From Clostridiaceae bacterium OM02-2AC (GTDB lineage Bacteria; Bacillota_I; Bacilli_A; Erysipelotrichales; Erysipelotrichaceae), in contig QULU01000016.1 of the NCBI GenBank assembly GCA_003481775.1, positions 1 through 64,000 on the forward strand: a stretch of 64,000 nucleotides of DNA, written 5' to 3'. The notes beneath the pieces were generated by a model that worked only from the letters and a program-made list of their open reading frames with translations, was not told the DNA's origin and did no database searches. This document shows, piece after piece, positions 26,801-34,875 of this stretch; position 1 is the first letter of the stretch, and each line of letters starts with the position of its first letter. The translations under genes and the position numbers were made by a program.

Positions 26801-27460
26801 CCAAAGTGTGGTATCCGGTGCCAAAATGATATTGAAGCTGCTATATTCTGCTGTATCACGAAGAGAATAGGTAATCGTACCGGATTTAGGGCGATAGCTT
26901 CCATAGGTGTTATCACTATTCAACTCTTCGATATTTTCTGGTGATACACTCGCTACCAGGCCTGTCATAGAATTTGGTTTTGGATACTCTACGACGATCA
27001 GACCGTCCGGAACGTTTATTTCCACCCTTTTATTCTTTAAATTCAGTGTGCTTTGAACTTTGACATGCAAAGTTACCGACTTCGTATAATCAATGGTAAA
27101 AAAGCCATTTCCTTCTAACAAGGATTGTTCCGTACCTGCATCATCTTTAATTACTGCCGTCGTAATCTGCATTCCCAGATTTTCTTTTGCCAAAGTCTTT
27201 TTCGGCATCTCGGATAACACATTGTCAGCTTTATGCTCTGGTGCTTCTGTTGATGGATCCTCCGTTTGCGATGTCTCGTTCAGCTTATCCGCGTCTTGTT
27301 GCTTGTTTGCATTTGACTCGGGTATCTTCTCCTCAGAAAGAAAAGAGTCCTCTTCCTTGTACTCCTCAGCCAGAACCCCCGCTATATTTGTAACAGTAAT
27401 CCCCGTACAGAGGATTGCACATACAAGATTTCTCCCTCGTATCTTCTTCAGACCTCTCAT
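20843..27460 (-). CDS. giant LPXTG-type cell wall-anchored repeat protein
   Basis: A 2205-residue surface protein. It has a signal peptide (positive start, hydrophobic core, cleavage after VLA near residue 31), a long N-terminal part without recognised domains, an SdrD/Cna-B-like segment near residue 1095 (GKIFVDRNFNGVYDEDTDE), then about residues 1220-1910 of InlB-type B repeats (RYDGNGG, FAGW, FLGW). Between them are five copies of a D-x-N-x-N-G-x-x-D calcium-loop-like motif. Two similar C-terminal beta domains follow (about 1908-2012 and 2022-2128). The sorting signal is VPETG, a variant of LPXTG, then a hydrophobic span and KKRKGTHGK. The frame opens with TTG at 27466; the ATG at 27460 is preferred although its ribosome binding site is weak. 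Probably a host- or mucus-binding adhesin. Confidence 0.88.
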   Translation of the reverse strand: MRGLKKIRGRNLVCAILCTGITVTNIAGVLAEEYKEEDSFLSEEKIPESNANKQQDADKLNETSQTEDPSTEAPEHKADNVLSEMPKKTLAKENLGMQITTAVIKDDAGTEQSLLEGNGFFTIDYTKSVTLHVKVQSTLNLKNKRVEINVPDGLIVVEYPKPNSMTGLVASVSPENIEELNSDNTYGSYRPKSGTITYSLRDTAEYSSFNIILAPDTTLWNKKLGATMKNPLEVSVYSGQGDEQREYQKVSGKAVIAGDKLTSGPVMTSWDSKRIVPAAANTPFKMQQIRFRPDKTRYSMGMFFQKLEVTIALPYNSTRGTYAEYVRTDFDTKEYGDNWMDPVHHKDEQKFQFNEKIDNINHTVTLIWENMYIPRDDYFTPYFQWKDGEPCDAEDKIEWRNPKIQLIKADGIGTVNPTAVGGTITYADGLYETTANTVNILNNDFNKENLDQFEAGNASDIRMEGQSSGDGISGKPGIVSVYDSAPDMVYFLGQFLVSNQGTMESEPQTVEFIYQDSDELGVIAQRIPATSGNQIEVWYTTNKTSETKYSHALTSINGFALFTAEMAGLKKDEYFTNIRANVGVYDANYMGYVESRTADPSSACAGTLGKLKKATEPKNIPSFVTMKMYDTQTRDETVVPATFDAKFVSASESNQVSLALINTIENGKKIPVLDIHSTIAGETVQFNGVIASTAYPYSIHRLVMDTEIYIRLPKSIKIENLKLTRLEGSTADRVLLGDGTPETGKVKSAPLQEKTDYTILDSECANDYRMYKISFESGKAPVGWFTQNLGQYQIGLSFDMKIDKVADAMALDMRNCVRIKSASLASDKAGGTQSEYIQSDTDDWDGDADTTEKFCTFNKNADDTKLSIVAARLGLSFGFGAKLSEGDSADISDKGYANYEIDKKIEFLKEDTHSIDFRFTAKNETGRPFGEEDAKAFYYYIPVPKKGDNWDTHIQDKPFEFNMKMSGPATMIGSSQSDLQVQYSTTVDSKAAIGDPLYYNNKDNYVDADKISDWSTVKMLRISAKDTVTEIPNNAEIKIYLHYEAEKATSALVGSVVNFGPCGYTPYTVGNEENGGHMPLPHIQAEFQTGIIEGKIFVDRNFNGVYDEDTDELYKGDVKIEAPHQNAVGSDDTESHETTAKNGTFKFTGRRADTYHVKITNPGNTDINSAYPLKFSLPEDGIFKEDGNNKSATGTIVVNCDEENLKKNTNLSIGLQAPHTITFKAENATISKASIKVWHKNTVGTIPTVKEADGWRFDGQWSDADNKVYSTEELKELPIMKDRMFTAQINKLYTVRYDGNGGTGDVPGSSAHIANESVPIAAKPDNLKREGAIFAGWSKEKISSPLSADASQEVINKIIIDDVLSMPEKDLTLYAVWAIDGNGNGNPDYNDDAVHVRYHDAASDRKDVICPHYHVAGEKVQLSSTAKDIAGKQIEHDESGSTEGTSGSFTFENGNHIFVGWSIKPTLDTIITNSREYETLKDSIQTEVTMLETDAADPDGNTNVYAVWAADSNNNGIADYLEEHQLVYDANVIEGNVENMPTNDNKIYLPGNKASLSETVPSHSEVNGKKVVFLGWTTTQSPHICERTHTPIETIKKVTFGNENVTVYAAWGYDENGNGTADVLETYSLKYDLNGGNGTTPAEKNGIKHGESIAITEEKGFTRKAREIFVGWSRQPYSAAFTAEQKADIENVLISGNTIVMGTENVTLYAVWAEDRNGNNQADYTEALSQLLYSENAFNDGIVQNMPKDINKYLPKEKAILSDEKPMHSKVDGKAVVFIGWTTKENNRIYQWNDCELETITEIIFGKENITVYAAWGFDEDGNGTADVLEDWGVISYDLAGGISPDGIEKYDEEVIKIGKTHMVKTAPMKDGYKFIGWKYKDKVYQPGDSIEVKAQTASMKLIAEWKGGNLTISNLVDGTKGDTKKDFHFRVYLQDTKINGLFGDISFKSGVSDEFTLKHGERKSAINLPLGTAYEVVEVESNQDGYITTSKGAKGKITTNVSTVEFLNTKNSTPTEPEVKTGSLMISNTVAGNEEEKKKDFTFTVTLSDKRITGVYGDMRFKQGVASIVLKHEESITAKGLPSGIRYTVEDTDNNKAYKVEKSGETGIIKEGEIAFAKFLSYRKDSVDIDEGVKDNVTSPSWQNEKDNDLESSVNVNTPGTKTKEVPETGDKFNRSLWVLLLVASGIVISILTASKKRKGTHGK

Positions 27461-27670
27461 GATCAATCACTCACTTTCTAAAACCTAATAATAACCTGAT
27501 AGTATAATAAGCTTCGTTACTTATATAAAATTCCAAATTCTCAACGAAATCGCTTTTCCATAATCTGCTCAACTTCTAAAATATAATATTTCTTGAAGTC
27601 TCCACGCTATCCGCTGATTATTTTAAAGGCAAATAGCATAATCAATCGATGATATAAAAGGATGGAATTG

Positions 27671-27711
27671 AAGGTGTCACCTTATTCTGTTAAGTACATA
27701 AGACATGTCTT
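27671..27711. promoter_or_regulatory. two palindromes between adhesin and recombinase-like gene
   Basis: AAGGTG-T-CACCTT (27671-27683) and the perfect 12-bp AAGACATGTCTT (27700-27711) lie just after the recombinase-like stop codon and upstream of the adhesin. They are candidate binding sites for the recombinase-like protein; inference only. Confidence 0.35.
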
Positions 27712-27715
27712 CCCA

Positions 27716-28156
27716 TTATTTCTTTTGAATATTCTGTTCTGCCTCCTCCATTAGGATTGCATGCTTGATAAGATTTGCATGCCGATAAAAGGTAGACCTC
27801 TTGATGTTCAGTTCTTTTTGGTATTCACTTAATGCCTCCCTGTCAACTAAACGTTTTCTTATTTGTTCCTCAAAGTCATTCGGCAAATCAATTGATGGCC
27901 GTCCATAATTTCCTTTTCCCTCTAATTTTCTTTGCAAAGCCTTCTGGATGCCTCTATGCTGACTTTCCTTCATCTTCTTGCGGTTCAAATCTATAATATA
28001 TTCATAAAAGGAAGAAAGTACAGCTGCATCAATGACCATCCCCTGAATGGATAGCTGTATTCCGTTTTTTGCATATTCCCGCAATTCATTTTCCACCTGT
28101 ATGACATCCTCTCCCAGAGCGGTGAATGATGTAAGTTTCAAATTTTTATGTTTCAT
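27716..28156 (-). CDS. serine-recombinase-like protein lacking the catalytic region
   Basis: A 146-residue protein resembling the second half of resolvases/invertases: the long helix region (SSFYEYIIDLNRKKMKESQH), the linker motif GIQKAL...KGNYGRPSIDLP, and a Hin-type C-terminal helix-turn-helix (KRSTFYRHANLIKHAI). The N-terminal region that normally holds the nucleophilic serine (Y-x-R-x-S) is absent, so strand exchange is not expected. It may be a DNA-binding regulator derived from a recombinase. AAAGGA precedes the ATG. It is placed 256 bp upstream of the adhesin and in the same direction, which suggests control of that gene. Confidence 0.7.
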   Translation of the reverse strand: MKHKNLKLTSFTALGEDVIQVENELREYAKNGIQLSIQGMVIDAAVLSSFYEYIIDLNRKKMKESQHRGIQKALQRKLEGKGNYGRPSIDLPNDFEEQIRKRLVDREALSEYQKELNIKRSTFYRHANLIKHAILMEEAEQNIQKK

Positions 28157-28308
28157 CCCAGTATCCTTTCTTATGTTTTATACGTTGCATCTAATTTCCA
28201 TGCGCTAGTGAGGTCATACGAAATCCAAAACACCACTGCAGGATTTCCATGCATTATATTTTTACAGCACCTAGTAATTCACTTCACTAAGCAATGCTAT
28301 CCCCGTGT

Positions 28309-30861
28309 CTAACTGCTGGTTTCCAAATATTTCTTCAAGAGCCTTGTAAGCACCTGAAGATCGATTGGCTTTGCAATATGGGCATTCATTCCGCAACGCA
28401 GGCATTTTTGAATATCTTCAGAAAAAGCATCTGCTGTCATAGCGATAATAGGTATTGATACAGCAGCTGCATGCTTTGATGTACGAATCGCCTGTGCAGC
28501 CTCATATCCAGTCATATGCGGCATTCTAAGATCCATGAGGATAGCATCATAATATCCAACAGGTGACTTTTCAAACATCTTTAAACAGCTTCGTCCATCC
28601 TCTGCCCACGCAACCTCCATCCCTATATCCATTAGCAATTCTCGTGCAATCTCCGCATTTAATTCATTATCCTCAGCAAGCAGAATACGGTATCCGGATA
28701 GACGCATATCTGTATTCCTATCCTCATCCTTTTTTATTTCCATATCCATATATTGTCTTAGACCATGAAATAATGTTGATTTGAACAGAGGCTTTGAAAT
28801 AAACCCAGAGATACTGGCTTCACGCGCTTCTTGTTCAAATTCACTCCAGTCATATGCCGATATCAATATAACAGGCATTTCATTTCCTAATCGATGCCGT
28901 ATCTCTTTTGCCAGCTGAACACCATTCATACCGGGTAGCTTCCAATCCGATAATACTATTTGATAATCGTCTCTGTTTCTGTTATGCTCAATCAGCAATT
29001 CAATGGCAGCTTCCCCGCTCTGCGTCCATTCAGCATGAACTCCCATAGATTTCAAGATACGGATAGTGTTTTTGCCAAACAGCTCATCATCATCTACAAC
29101 GAGTATTTTCCATGGAGGAAGAACCATATCATAAGCAGCAGAAGGAGCTTTTTCAAAATCGAGGGCTATATGAACTTCAGTGCCCTTCTGCAGCTCACTC
29201 TGTATATCTATGGTTCCCTGCATGGCATCAACTATATATTTTGTAATCGCCATTCCCAAGCCTGCTCCCTCTGTTTTCTGTACTCTTGCATCATCTACCC
29301 TGCTATAGGAATCATATATTTTTTTCAAAAAATCAGGAGACATTCCGATTCCATTATCCTTTACACAGATATGTAGCTGCACATAGTCTTCTCCCTTTAA
29401 AGATTTCTCTTCATATAAAGTTAATTGAATGAATCCCTCCTCCGGCGTGTACTTTACCGCATTTGTTAACAGATTCAACAGTACCTGATTTAAGCGTACA
29501 CCATCACACCATACATGCTCTGTCGCTATCGTATCGATTTGTACTTCAAAGCTCTGCTGCTTTGCTTTCACCTGCGGCTGCATTATGTTGACAATTCCTT
29601 CCACAACCTCTTTCAAAGATACCTGCTCAGAAGACAAGGTCAATTTACCGCTTTCGATTTTCGACATATCTAAAACGTCGTTGATAAGTCCCAGCAGATG
29701 TTTACCGGACAGTGTGATTTTTTTCAAACAGTCCTTCACATGTTCCCGATCATTTATATGATTTTCAGCTATCGCCGTCATCCCTACAATTGCATTCATC
29801 GGTGTTCGGATATCGTGGCTCATATTTGCTAAAAACTCACTTTTTGCTTGATTTGCCTCCATTGCAAGTCTTCGAGCATGATCAAGCTCCTGTACCTGCT
29901 GCTGGCTGATATAATAAAAACGAATGAATATAATCAATAAATAACCTATGACAAAGCTACAGGCAAGCATGGTTGCCATCATCCTTTGAGACCCTAAAGC
30001 ATTCATCGTCTCACTTAATATACCGTACGGCATAACTGCAACCAGAATCCATTCAGAGTTTGGTAACGCGGTTCCAAAAATCTGCCGGTATTCGCCCTGA
30101 ACTTCCAACGTTGTTGCATAATTCCCCTGTCTCTTCCATGCCGCTGCAAGACCATACAGCGGATTGTTTTGTTTTGTGCCGTTTCCCTGATGTAATTGAT
30201 CAAAATATTTCCATAGCTCCGGATTTTCATTGCGTATTACAAAACTATAGTCAGGACGTATGATATGATAATACAGTATGTCAGTTGCATCATCCAGTGA
30301 TAAGAAATCAGTAATATATGCTAACGGTACTGCTGCTATCAAGCCAATTGATTTCTCTTCACTTTCCATCGGATATACAGCCTTAACACCAAATAAAACT
30401 ATTTCGCGTCCATTTGCGTCCACTCCTATAGCCACTCGATGTTCCCCCTGCTTTAGCGCTTTTACAAACGGCTCTGGATTCTTGGGCTGCATTTGTTCTC
30501 CATAAAGGGGTTCAATACTTCCCTTATCGGAACAGAGTGCCAGATATTCAAAGTCTCTGATTTGTGCTCTGTAGACCAGCTCGTTGTACAGATTCTCCTT
30601 ATTGCTGTTCTTTGTCGTAACAGCGGTAATAATGCCCTCAACCTGACGGAAACGTAAATCTATAACATTCTCAAAATTTTTTGAAATCTCACGATTCATT
30701 CCCGACATATATAGTTCGCCGACCTTATAAATACTTTTATTGCTTTTCTGATCCATAAAAAATACGAGCAGGCCAAAAACAGCCATGCTGATCAGCAGAA
30801 AACCAGTGAAGCTGAATGCTAGAAATCGCATTACATACCGATGTGAGCGCTGCGTTTTCAT
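28309..30861 (-). CDS. membrane hybrid sensor histidine kinase
   Basis: An 850-residue kinase. Transmembrane segment at about 10-35, an extracellular Cache-like sensor domain (about 40-295), a second transmembrane segment (about 295-320), HisKA with the phosphorylated histidine in [13 protein letters not shown] (about residue 349), HATPase with N-box [10 protein letters not shown] and G-box DNGIGM/GLGMAI, then two receiver domains with aspartates in LSDWKLPG (about 637) and LMDLRMPH (about 775). Its start overlaps the Hpt gene stop by 4 bp, so kinase, Hpt and regulator are made together and should form a phosphorelay. The signal is unknown. Confidence 0.93.
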   Translation of the reverse strand: MKTQRSHRYVMRFLAFSFTGFLLISMAVFGLLVFFMDQKSNKSIYKVGELYMSGMNREISKNFENVIDLRFRQVEGIITAVTTKNSNKENLYNELVYRAQIRDFEYLALCSDKGSIEPLYGEQMQPKNPEPFVKALKQGEHRVAIGVDANGREIVLFGVKAVYPMESEEKSIGLIAAVPLAYITDFLSLDDATDILYYHIIRPDYSFVIRNENPELWKYFDQLHQGNGTKQNNPLYGLAAAWKRQGNYATTLEVQGEYRQIFGTALPNSEWILVAVMPYGILSETMNALGSQRMMATMLACSFVIGYLLIIFIRFYYISQQQVQELDHARRLAMEANQAKSEFLANMSHDIRTPMNAIVGMTAIAENHINDREHVKDCLKKITLSGKHLLGLINDVLDMSKIESGKLTLSSEQVSLKEVVEGIVNIMQPQVKAKQQSFEVQIDTIATEHVWCDGVRLNQVLLNLLTNAVKYTPEEGFIQLTLYEEKSLKGEDYVQLHICVKDNGIGMSPDFLKKIYDSYSRVDDARVQKTEGAGLGMAITKYIVDAMQGTIDIQSELQKGTEVHIALDFEKAPSAAYDMVLPPWKILVVDDDELFGKNTIRILKSMGVHAEWTQSGEAAIELLIEHNRNRDDYQIVLSDWKLPGMNGVQLAKEIRHRLGNEMPVILISAYDWSEFEQEAREASISGFISKPLFKSTLFHGLRQYMDMEIKKDEDRNTDMRLSGYRILLAEDNELNAEIARELLMDIGMEVAWAEDGRSCLKMFEKSPVGYYDAILMDLRMPHMTGYEAAQAIRTSKHAAAVSIPIIAMTADAFSEDIQKCLRCGMNAHIAKPIDLQVLTRLLKKYLETSS

Positions 30862-31226
30862 TTACAAAAATCTCCCAGTCTCTGATACGCTTTTATGGCA
30901 GCTATTTGCTGATCATACAATTTAGAAAGCTGAGGAAGGTGCTTTTCCACGCTTTGATAATCTCCTTCTCTACATGCTTTTGTAATTTGACTGCTGCATT
31001 CATACAGCCTGGTAAACGAAAGATTCTGACAGATTCCCTTTAGCATATGGATAAAGCGAAGGGCCTCATCATAATCTTTGCGAGCAAAAGCCTCTATGAA
31101 CATAAAAAAGCTCTTGTCCTCGGAAAATTTCAAAAGGAATTTCGTAACCGTCTTTTCTAAGCGCAGTCTTGTCATCACTTCCTCATAATCACCGCCAAAA
31201 GCAGTATAGCAATCCTTTAAATTCAT
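30858..31226 (-). CDS. Hpt phosphotransfer protein
   Basis: A 122-residue four-helix phosphotransfer protein. The phosphoacceptor is His60 in [12 protein letters not shown], matching the HxLKG consensus. It would shuttle phosphate between the receiver domains of the hybrid kinase and the downstream regulator. It overlaps both neighbours by 4 bp (ATGA type), so the three proteins are translationally coupled. Confidence 0.9.
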   Translation of the reverse strand: MNLKDCYTAFGGDYEEVMTRLRLEKTVTKFLLKFSEDKSFFMFIEAFARKDYDEALRFIHMLKGICQNLSFTRLYECSSQITKACREGDYQSVEKHLPQLSKLYDQQIAAIKAYQRLGDFCK

Positions 31227-32878
31227 CGTATGTCTTCCTCTCTTTTATCCGAATCCGCTGTTTCTTCCTTCAAAAGACTCACTATCCCCAGATTTTTGTT
31301 CGCTTTCGCTTGATACATGAGTTCGTCCGCAGTTATGAAAAGCTCTTCAGCTCCCCCTTTCTCATATACACCGCCAATGCTCACCGAAACAGTTAGATTT
31401 GGATAGTCCGCCAGCGTCATTTCAGATACAGAATTGCGTATCTTTTCTAAGCGTTTGGTGAACAACGCTATCGGCAGATTCCAAAAGATAATGATGAACT
31501 CATCTCCGCCATAACGTATAACAGTGTCTCCTTTTCTAACACTGGAGCATATCAGCTTGGCGATTTTTTGTAAAACGATATCTCCGACAAAGTGACCATA
31601 GGAATCATTGATAGCCTTGAAATTATCGATATCAATTACGGAGAGATTTTGTATTTCATGAAGAAGAATATAATCTTCATAATATCTGCGGTTATATACT
31701 CCTGTTAATGCATCTGTATATAATAATTCAAGAGTTTCTTCATAGGTCAGAGTGTTCACAGCATCACGCCTTTTATGCTGTATTCCCTTTTTCAACAAGC
31801 CCTGCACATTATAGGAATCCGTTTGATCATAGGTAAGATTTAATGCAAGTGTAGTACTTATGTCTATCAGACCTTGTATAAGCATTGGATTAAACACACC
31901 GCATTCTCCATTTACAATCATGTGCAATGCCTTAGTATGTGAATATGCCTTTTTATAGCACCTCTCACTGGTTAGTGCATCATATACATCTGCCAGTGCT
32001 ACCACCTGTGCTGCGATCGGTATCTCTTCTCCCTTCAGCCCATCCGGATAGCCGCTTCCATCATATCGCTCATGGTGCCAGCGGCAAATTTCAATGGCTA
32101 CCTTGACAAGCTCGGATTCCCGCTGTTCCGCCGGTAATTCCATTAGCATTTTAGCGCCAATCTCCGTATGCGTCTTCATTACCTGAAACTCCTCAGCTGT
32201 TAATTGTTCCGGTTTATTTAAAATTGCATCGGGTATCGCGATTTTCCCTATATCATGAAGTGCTGAGGCTATGCTGATGATGTCTATATCGGTATCTGTC
32301 AGCATATACGAAGTGCTTTGGTGAACAAGGGTTTCCAACAAAAGCCTTGTTATCGTATGAACATGCTGGATATGCGAGCCACTTTCACCATTACGAAATT
32401 CTACAATATGGGATAGGATAGAAATCATCAGCTTATTATTTTCTTCCTGACTTTGATATTGCTGTGCAATTATTTCTTCGAGATAATGCTGCCGCGCATA
32501 TAACAGCATTGTATTCGCTATTCGATGCTGGACAATCGCAGGGTCAAATGGCCGGCTTATATAATCAAATGCCCCGAAGTCATATGCCTGTTTTATATTC
32601 TCAGGAGAATTGTCCGCAGAGATCATAATAACCGCGAGGTTGGCATTCCAGCTTCTTTTTTTTATAAAAGCCAAAACTTCGAAACCATCCATTTCCGGCA
32701 TCATGATATCCAGTAATAAAAGTGAAAATTCCGTTTTGTAGCGAGAAAGAAGAGTTATTGCCTCCACTCCATTTTTTGCTTCTACAATGTCATACTGGTT
32801 CTCAAGGATTTCAATCAGAAGAGCTCTGTTTATTTCTGAATCATCTGCTATAAGAATTTTTTGTTTATTCACATGCAT
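31223..32878 (-). CDS. REC/HD-GYP/GGDEF response regulator
   Basis: A 551-residue regulator with three parts: receiver (phosphoacceptor Asp57 in LLLLDIMMPEMDG), HD-GYP phosphodiesterase (HDIGK and HHERYDGSGYP motifs intact) and a C-terminal GGDEF cyclase (RYGGDEF intact, preceded by DIDNFKAINDSYGH). It could both degrade and make cyclic di-GMP depending on phosphorylation. The order with HD-GYP before GGDEF is uncommon. First gene of the phosphorelay operon, with a good promoter at 32915-32943. The start at 32878 has only a weak ribosome binding site. Confidence 0.92.
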   Translation of the reverse strand: MHVNKQKILIADDSEINRALLIEILENQYDIVEAKNGVEAITLLSRYKTEFSLLLLDIMMPEMDGFEVLAFIKKRSWNANLAVIMISADNSPENIKQAYDFGAFDYISRPFDPAIVQHRIANTMLLYARQHYLEEIIAQQYQSQEENNKLMISILSHIVEFRNGESGSHIQHVHTITRLLLETLVHQSTSYMLTDTDIDIISIASALHDIGKIAIPDAILNKPEQLTAEEFQVMKTHTEIGAKMLMELPAEQRESELVKVAIEICRWHHERYDGSGYPDGLKGEEIPIAAQVVALADVYDALTSERCYKKAYSHTKALHMIVNGECGVFNPMLIQGLIDISTTLALNLTYDQTDSYNVQGLLKKGIQHKRRDAVNTLTYEETLELLYTDALTGVYNRRYYEDYILLHEIQNLSVIDIDNFKAINDSYGHFVGDIVLQKIAKLICSSVRKGDTVIRYGGDEFIIIFWNLPIALFTKRLEKIRNSVSEMTLADYPNLTVSVSIGGVYEKGGAEELFITADELMYQAKANKNLGIVSLLKEETADSDKREEDIR

Positions 32879-32914
32879 CCATCGCTTTCATAACAAGGTA
32901 TACTTCACGATTTT

Positions 32915-32943
32915 ATTATAATTTCAGTTAAACACCCTGACAA
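32915..32943 (-). promoter_or_regulatory. promoter of the phosphorelay operon
   Basis: On the minus strand TTGTCA (32938-32943), 17 bp, TATAAT (32915-32920). Confidence 0.75.
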
Positions 32944-32950
32944 CATCCCG

Positions 32951-32994
32951 ATTGGTAAGGTATACCCATACGTTTTATACAAAATTGGTAAGGT
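32951..32994. repeat. direct repeats between divergent promoters (candidate GntR operators)
   Basis: ATTGGTAAGGT occurs at 32951-32961 and 32984-32994, 33 bp apart (about three helical turns). AAGGTATAC also occurs at 32895-32903 and 32957-32965. All lie between the phosphorelay promoter and the GntR gene promoter or within the phosphorelay leader. Confidence 0.55.
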
Positions 32995-33019
32995 GAACAA
33001 ATAGCTTCGCATATGCATA

Positions 33020-33048
33020 CTGACAAACAGAAGGTCGCATACTATAAT
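33020..33048 (+). promoter_or_regulatory. promoter of the tandem-GntR gene
   Basis: CTGACA (33020-33025), 17 bp, TATAAT (33043-33048), ending 26 bp before the chosen start. Confidence 0.75.
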
Positions 33049-33074
33049 GGAAAAAAACCGGAAAGGATATGGGT

Positions 33075-34541
33075 ATGGAAGCACAAGAAACGAAATTCTC
33101 ATTTGTCTATCATGAAGTAAAGCAGCGCATCCTTACAAACCAAATACCACCCGGTGATTATATGCCCTCCTCAAGAATACTCTGTCATCAATTCAATGTG
33201 AGTCGTTATACCATCAATCGCGTCTTTGATGCACTGCAAAAGGAGGGATATATTGAAATAAAACCTCGCATCGCTCCTATCGTATTACCGCGAGAAGCCG
33301 TAATAAAGCAGGGGACGGAAGGTATTGACATTTTGCGAAGTCGTGATAACATTCTACAGTTATATCAGACATTCGCCTTAATACTTCCCTCCTTGTTAAG
33401 CTTTGCAGCAAAGCACTGTGATCTGGAAATCCTGTATCATTACAAAAAAGCTATAAAGGTCTCCCGTATGGGGATTTCCGCCGGAGGGTGGCGTCCTGTA
33501 TCAAATCTGTTAAAAGAAATTCTGACAGTTGGAGGAAGTCCCTTGCTGGGAAACCTTTATTCTGTCTTTGAACTACATTCTCATTTAAGCTTTTTCACAG
33601 AAAACAGTACCTTTTTTCTGAAAGTCTTACGAAAGGATTCCATCCCCATAACAGCAAATCTTATCAGTATCCTGAAAGAAAAGGATACACATGTTATGTA
33701 TACTCAGCTGACTCATCTTCTTCACAAATTTGTATATGCTGTTCAAGAAACTCTGCAGCATCTGGCAGATACATTGGAGACTTATCCCCTGCAGAGCCCT
33801 GCTGCCTTTTCATGGAGACCAACGCGCGGCAAGGATTATTTCTATACTCGCATCGTCAGTGATCTGAACCGCAGAATAGGCCGCGGTGATTATCCGCGTG
33901 GCACTTTTCTCCCCAGTGAAAAGCAATTGGCTGCAATCTATAATGTTTCTGTTTCCACAATACGAAAAGCACTGACAGAACTTTCACAACGAGGCTTTGT
34001 CAAAACGATAAATGGAAAAGGTACAATGATTATAACCCCGGATGATACCCGTGTAAGGCAGATTCTTCCCAATCCGGGACGAACAGAGGAGGCATTGCGG
34101 TACTTGCATGCTTTGCAATTACTGGCATTGATCATGCATCCTGCAACGGTTAATGCTGCCGCAAAATTCAAGAAAAAGGAGCTGAAGAGTTTAGAGGAAA
34201 AGCTCTATCTTCCGGATTCTATCTGTATTATAGATATATTTGAAGCTATTTTATACCATACGGATGCACAACCCCTGAAAAGCATACTGGAAGAGGCCTT
34301 TCGCCTCACAGAATGGGGGCATTATATTGCTTATTACGATCATAAAAAGCAGGTATTGCAGACAGTTAATAAAGGTCTGCGCTTAGCAGTACATGAGTTG
34401 CATACAGGAGACTACATAGAATTTGCTAATCGAATTGCTGATTGCTATTACCACATATTTCAGCATGCCAGAGACATCATGACAAACAAATACGGATTTT
34501 CTTCCGCTGCATCCATCCAGTTACCGGAGAAGTATTATTGA
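33075..34541 (+). CDS. regulator with two GntR-type winged helices
   Basis: A 488-residue protein carrying two GntR DNA-binding domains: residues about 9-71 (VKQRILTNQIPPGDYMPSSR, NVSRYTINRVFDALQKEGYI) and about 255-321 (LNRRIGRGDYPRGTFLPSEK, NVSVSTIRKALTELSQRGFV). Each is followed by a helical segment of about 170 residues with no recognised effector family. Normal GntR proteins have one winged helix and dimerise, so this one may act as a covalent dimer. AAAGGA is 8 nt before the ATG at 33075; the ATG at 33069 is too close to it. It is divergent from the phosphorelay operon and probably regulates it. Confidence 0.85.
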   Translation: MEAQETKFSFVYHEVKQRILTNQIPPGDYMPSSRILCHQFNVSRYTINRVFDALQKEGYIEIKPRIAPIVLPREAVIKQGTEGIDILRSRDNILQLYQTFALILPSLLSFAAKHCDLEILYHYKKAIKVSRMGISAGGWRPVSNLLKEILTVGGSPLLGNLYSVFELHSHLSFFTENSTFFLKVLRKDSIPITANLISILKEKDTHVMYTQLTHLLHKFVYAVQETLQHLADTLETYPLQSPAAFSWRPTRGKDYFYTRIVSDLNRRIGRGDYPRGTFLPSEKQLAAIYNVSVSTIRKALTELSQRGFVKTINGKGTMIITPDDTRVRQILPNPGRTEEALRYLHALQLLALIMHPATVNAAAKFKKKELKSLEEKLYLPDSICIIDIFEAILYHTDAQPLKSILEEAFRLTEWGHYIAYYDHKKQVLQTVNKGLRLAVHELHTGDYIEFANRIADCYYHIFQHARDIMTNKYGFSSAASIQLPEKYY

Positions 34542-34854
34542 AAACTTCATTTGAAAGCATTTGTATATCTATATTTCCGGCATGGTTACTCTTTCTTTTC
34601 ATCGATTTTTATTGTTTTTCTTTTCCTGCTCTACGTTTTAGCTATCGAAAATATCATCAATTTTATCTAAAAAGCAGGCTGTCTTTCCATAATGGCAATT
34701 CGCTCTTTCTTTTATTTTATCAATTTATCCTATTTGATATGCTTATGGACATTTGATAGATGAATAGCAGCGATAGATAAGTAAACTGAATTTTGCTTGA
34801 TAAGCATTCCGCTATATTATCAGAAAGTATGTCTTATATTCTCACACTATATAA
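34542..34854. other. intergenic, no gene seen
   Basis: The AT-rich 3' flank of the GntR gene contains a weak rightward frame of low-complexity hydrophobic codons. No structured RNA was recognised. Confidence 0.5.
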
Positions 34855-34875
34855 GAAAAACCCGCCATAGCGGGT
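34855..34875 (-). terminator. terminator of the phosphonate operon
   Basis: The stem ACCCGC/GCGGGT with a 4-nt loop, read leftwards, is followed by TTTTTC and lies directly after the phnX stop codon. Confidence 0.8.

Noticed and set aside
27471..28308. Invertible promoter for phase variation of the adhesin
   Set aside because: Palindromes are present, but no pair of matching inverted repeats flanking the promoter was found, and the nearby recombinase-like protein lacks the catalytic serine.
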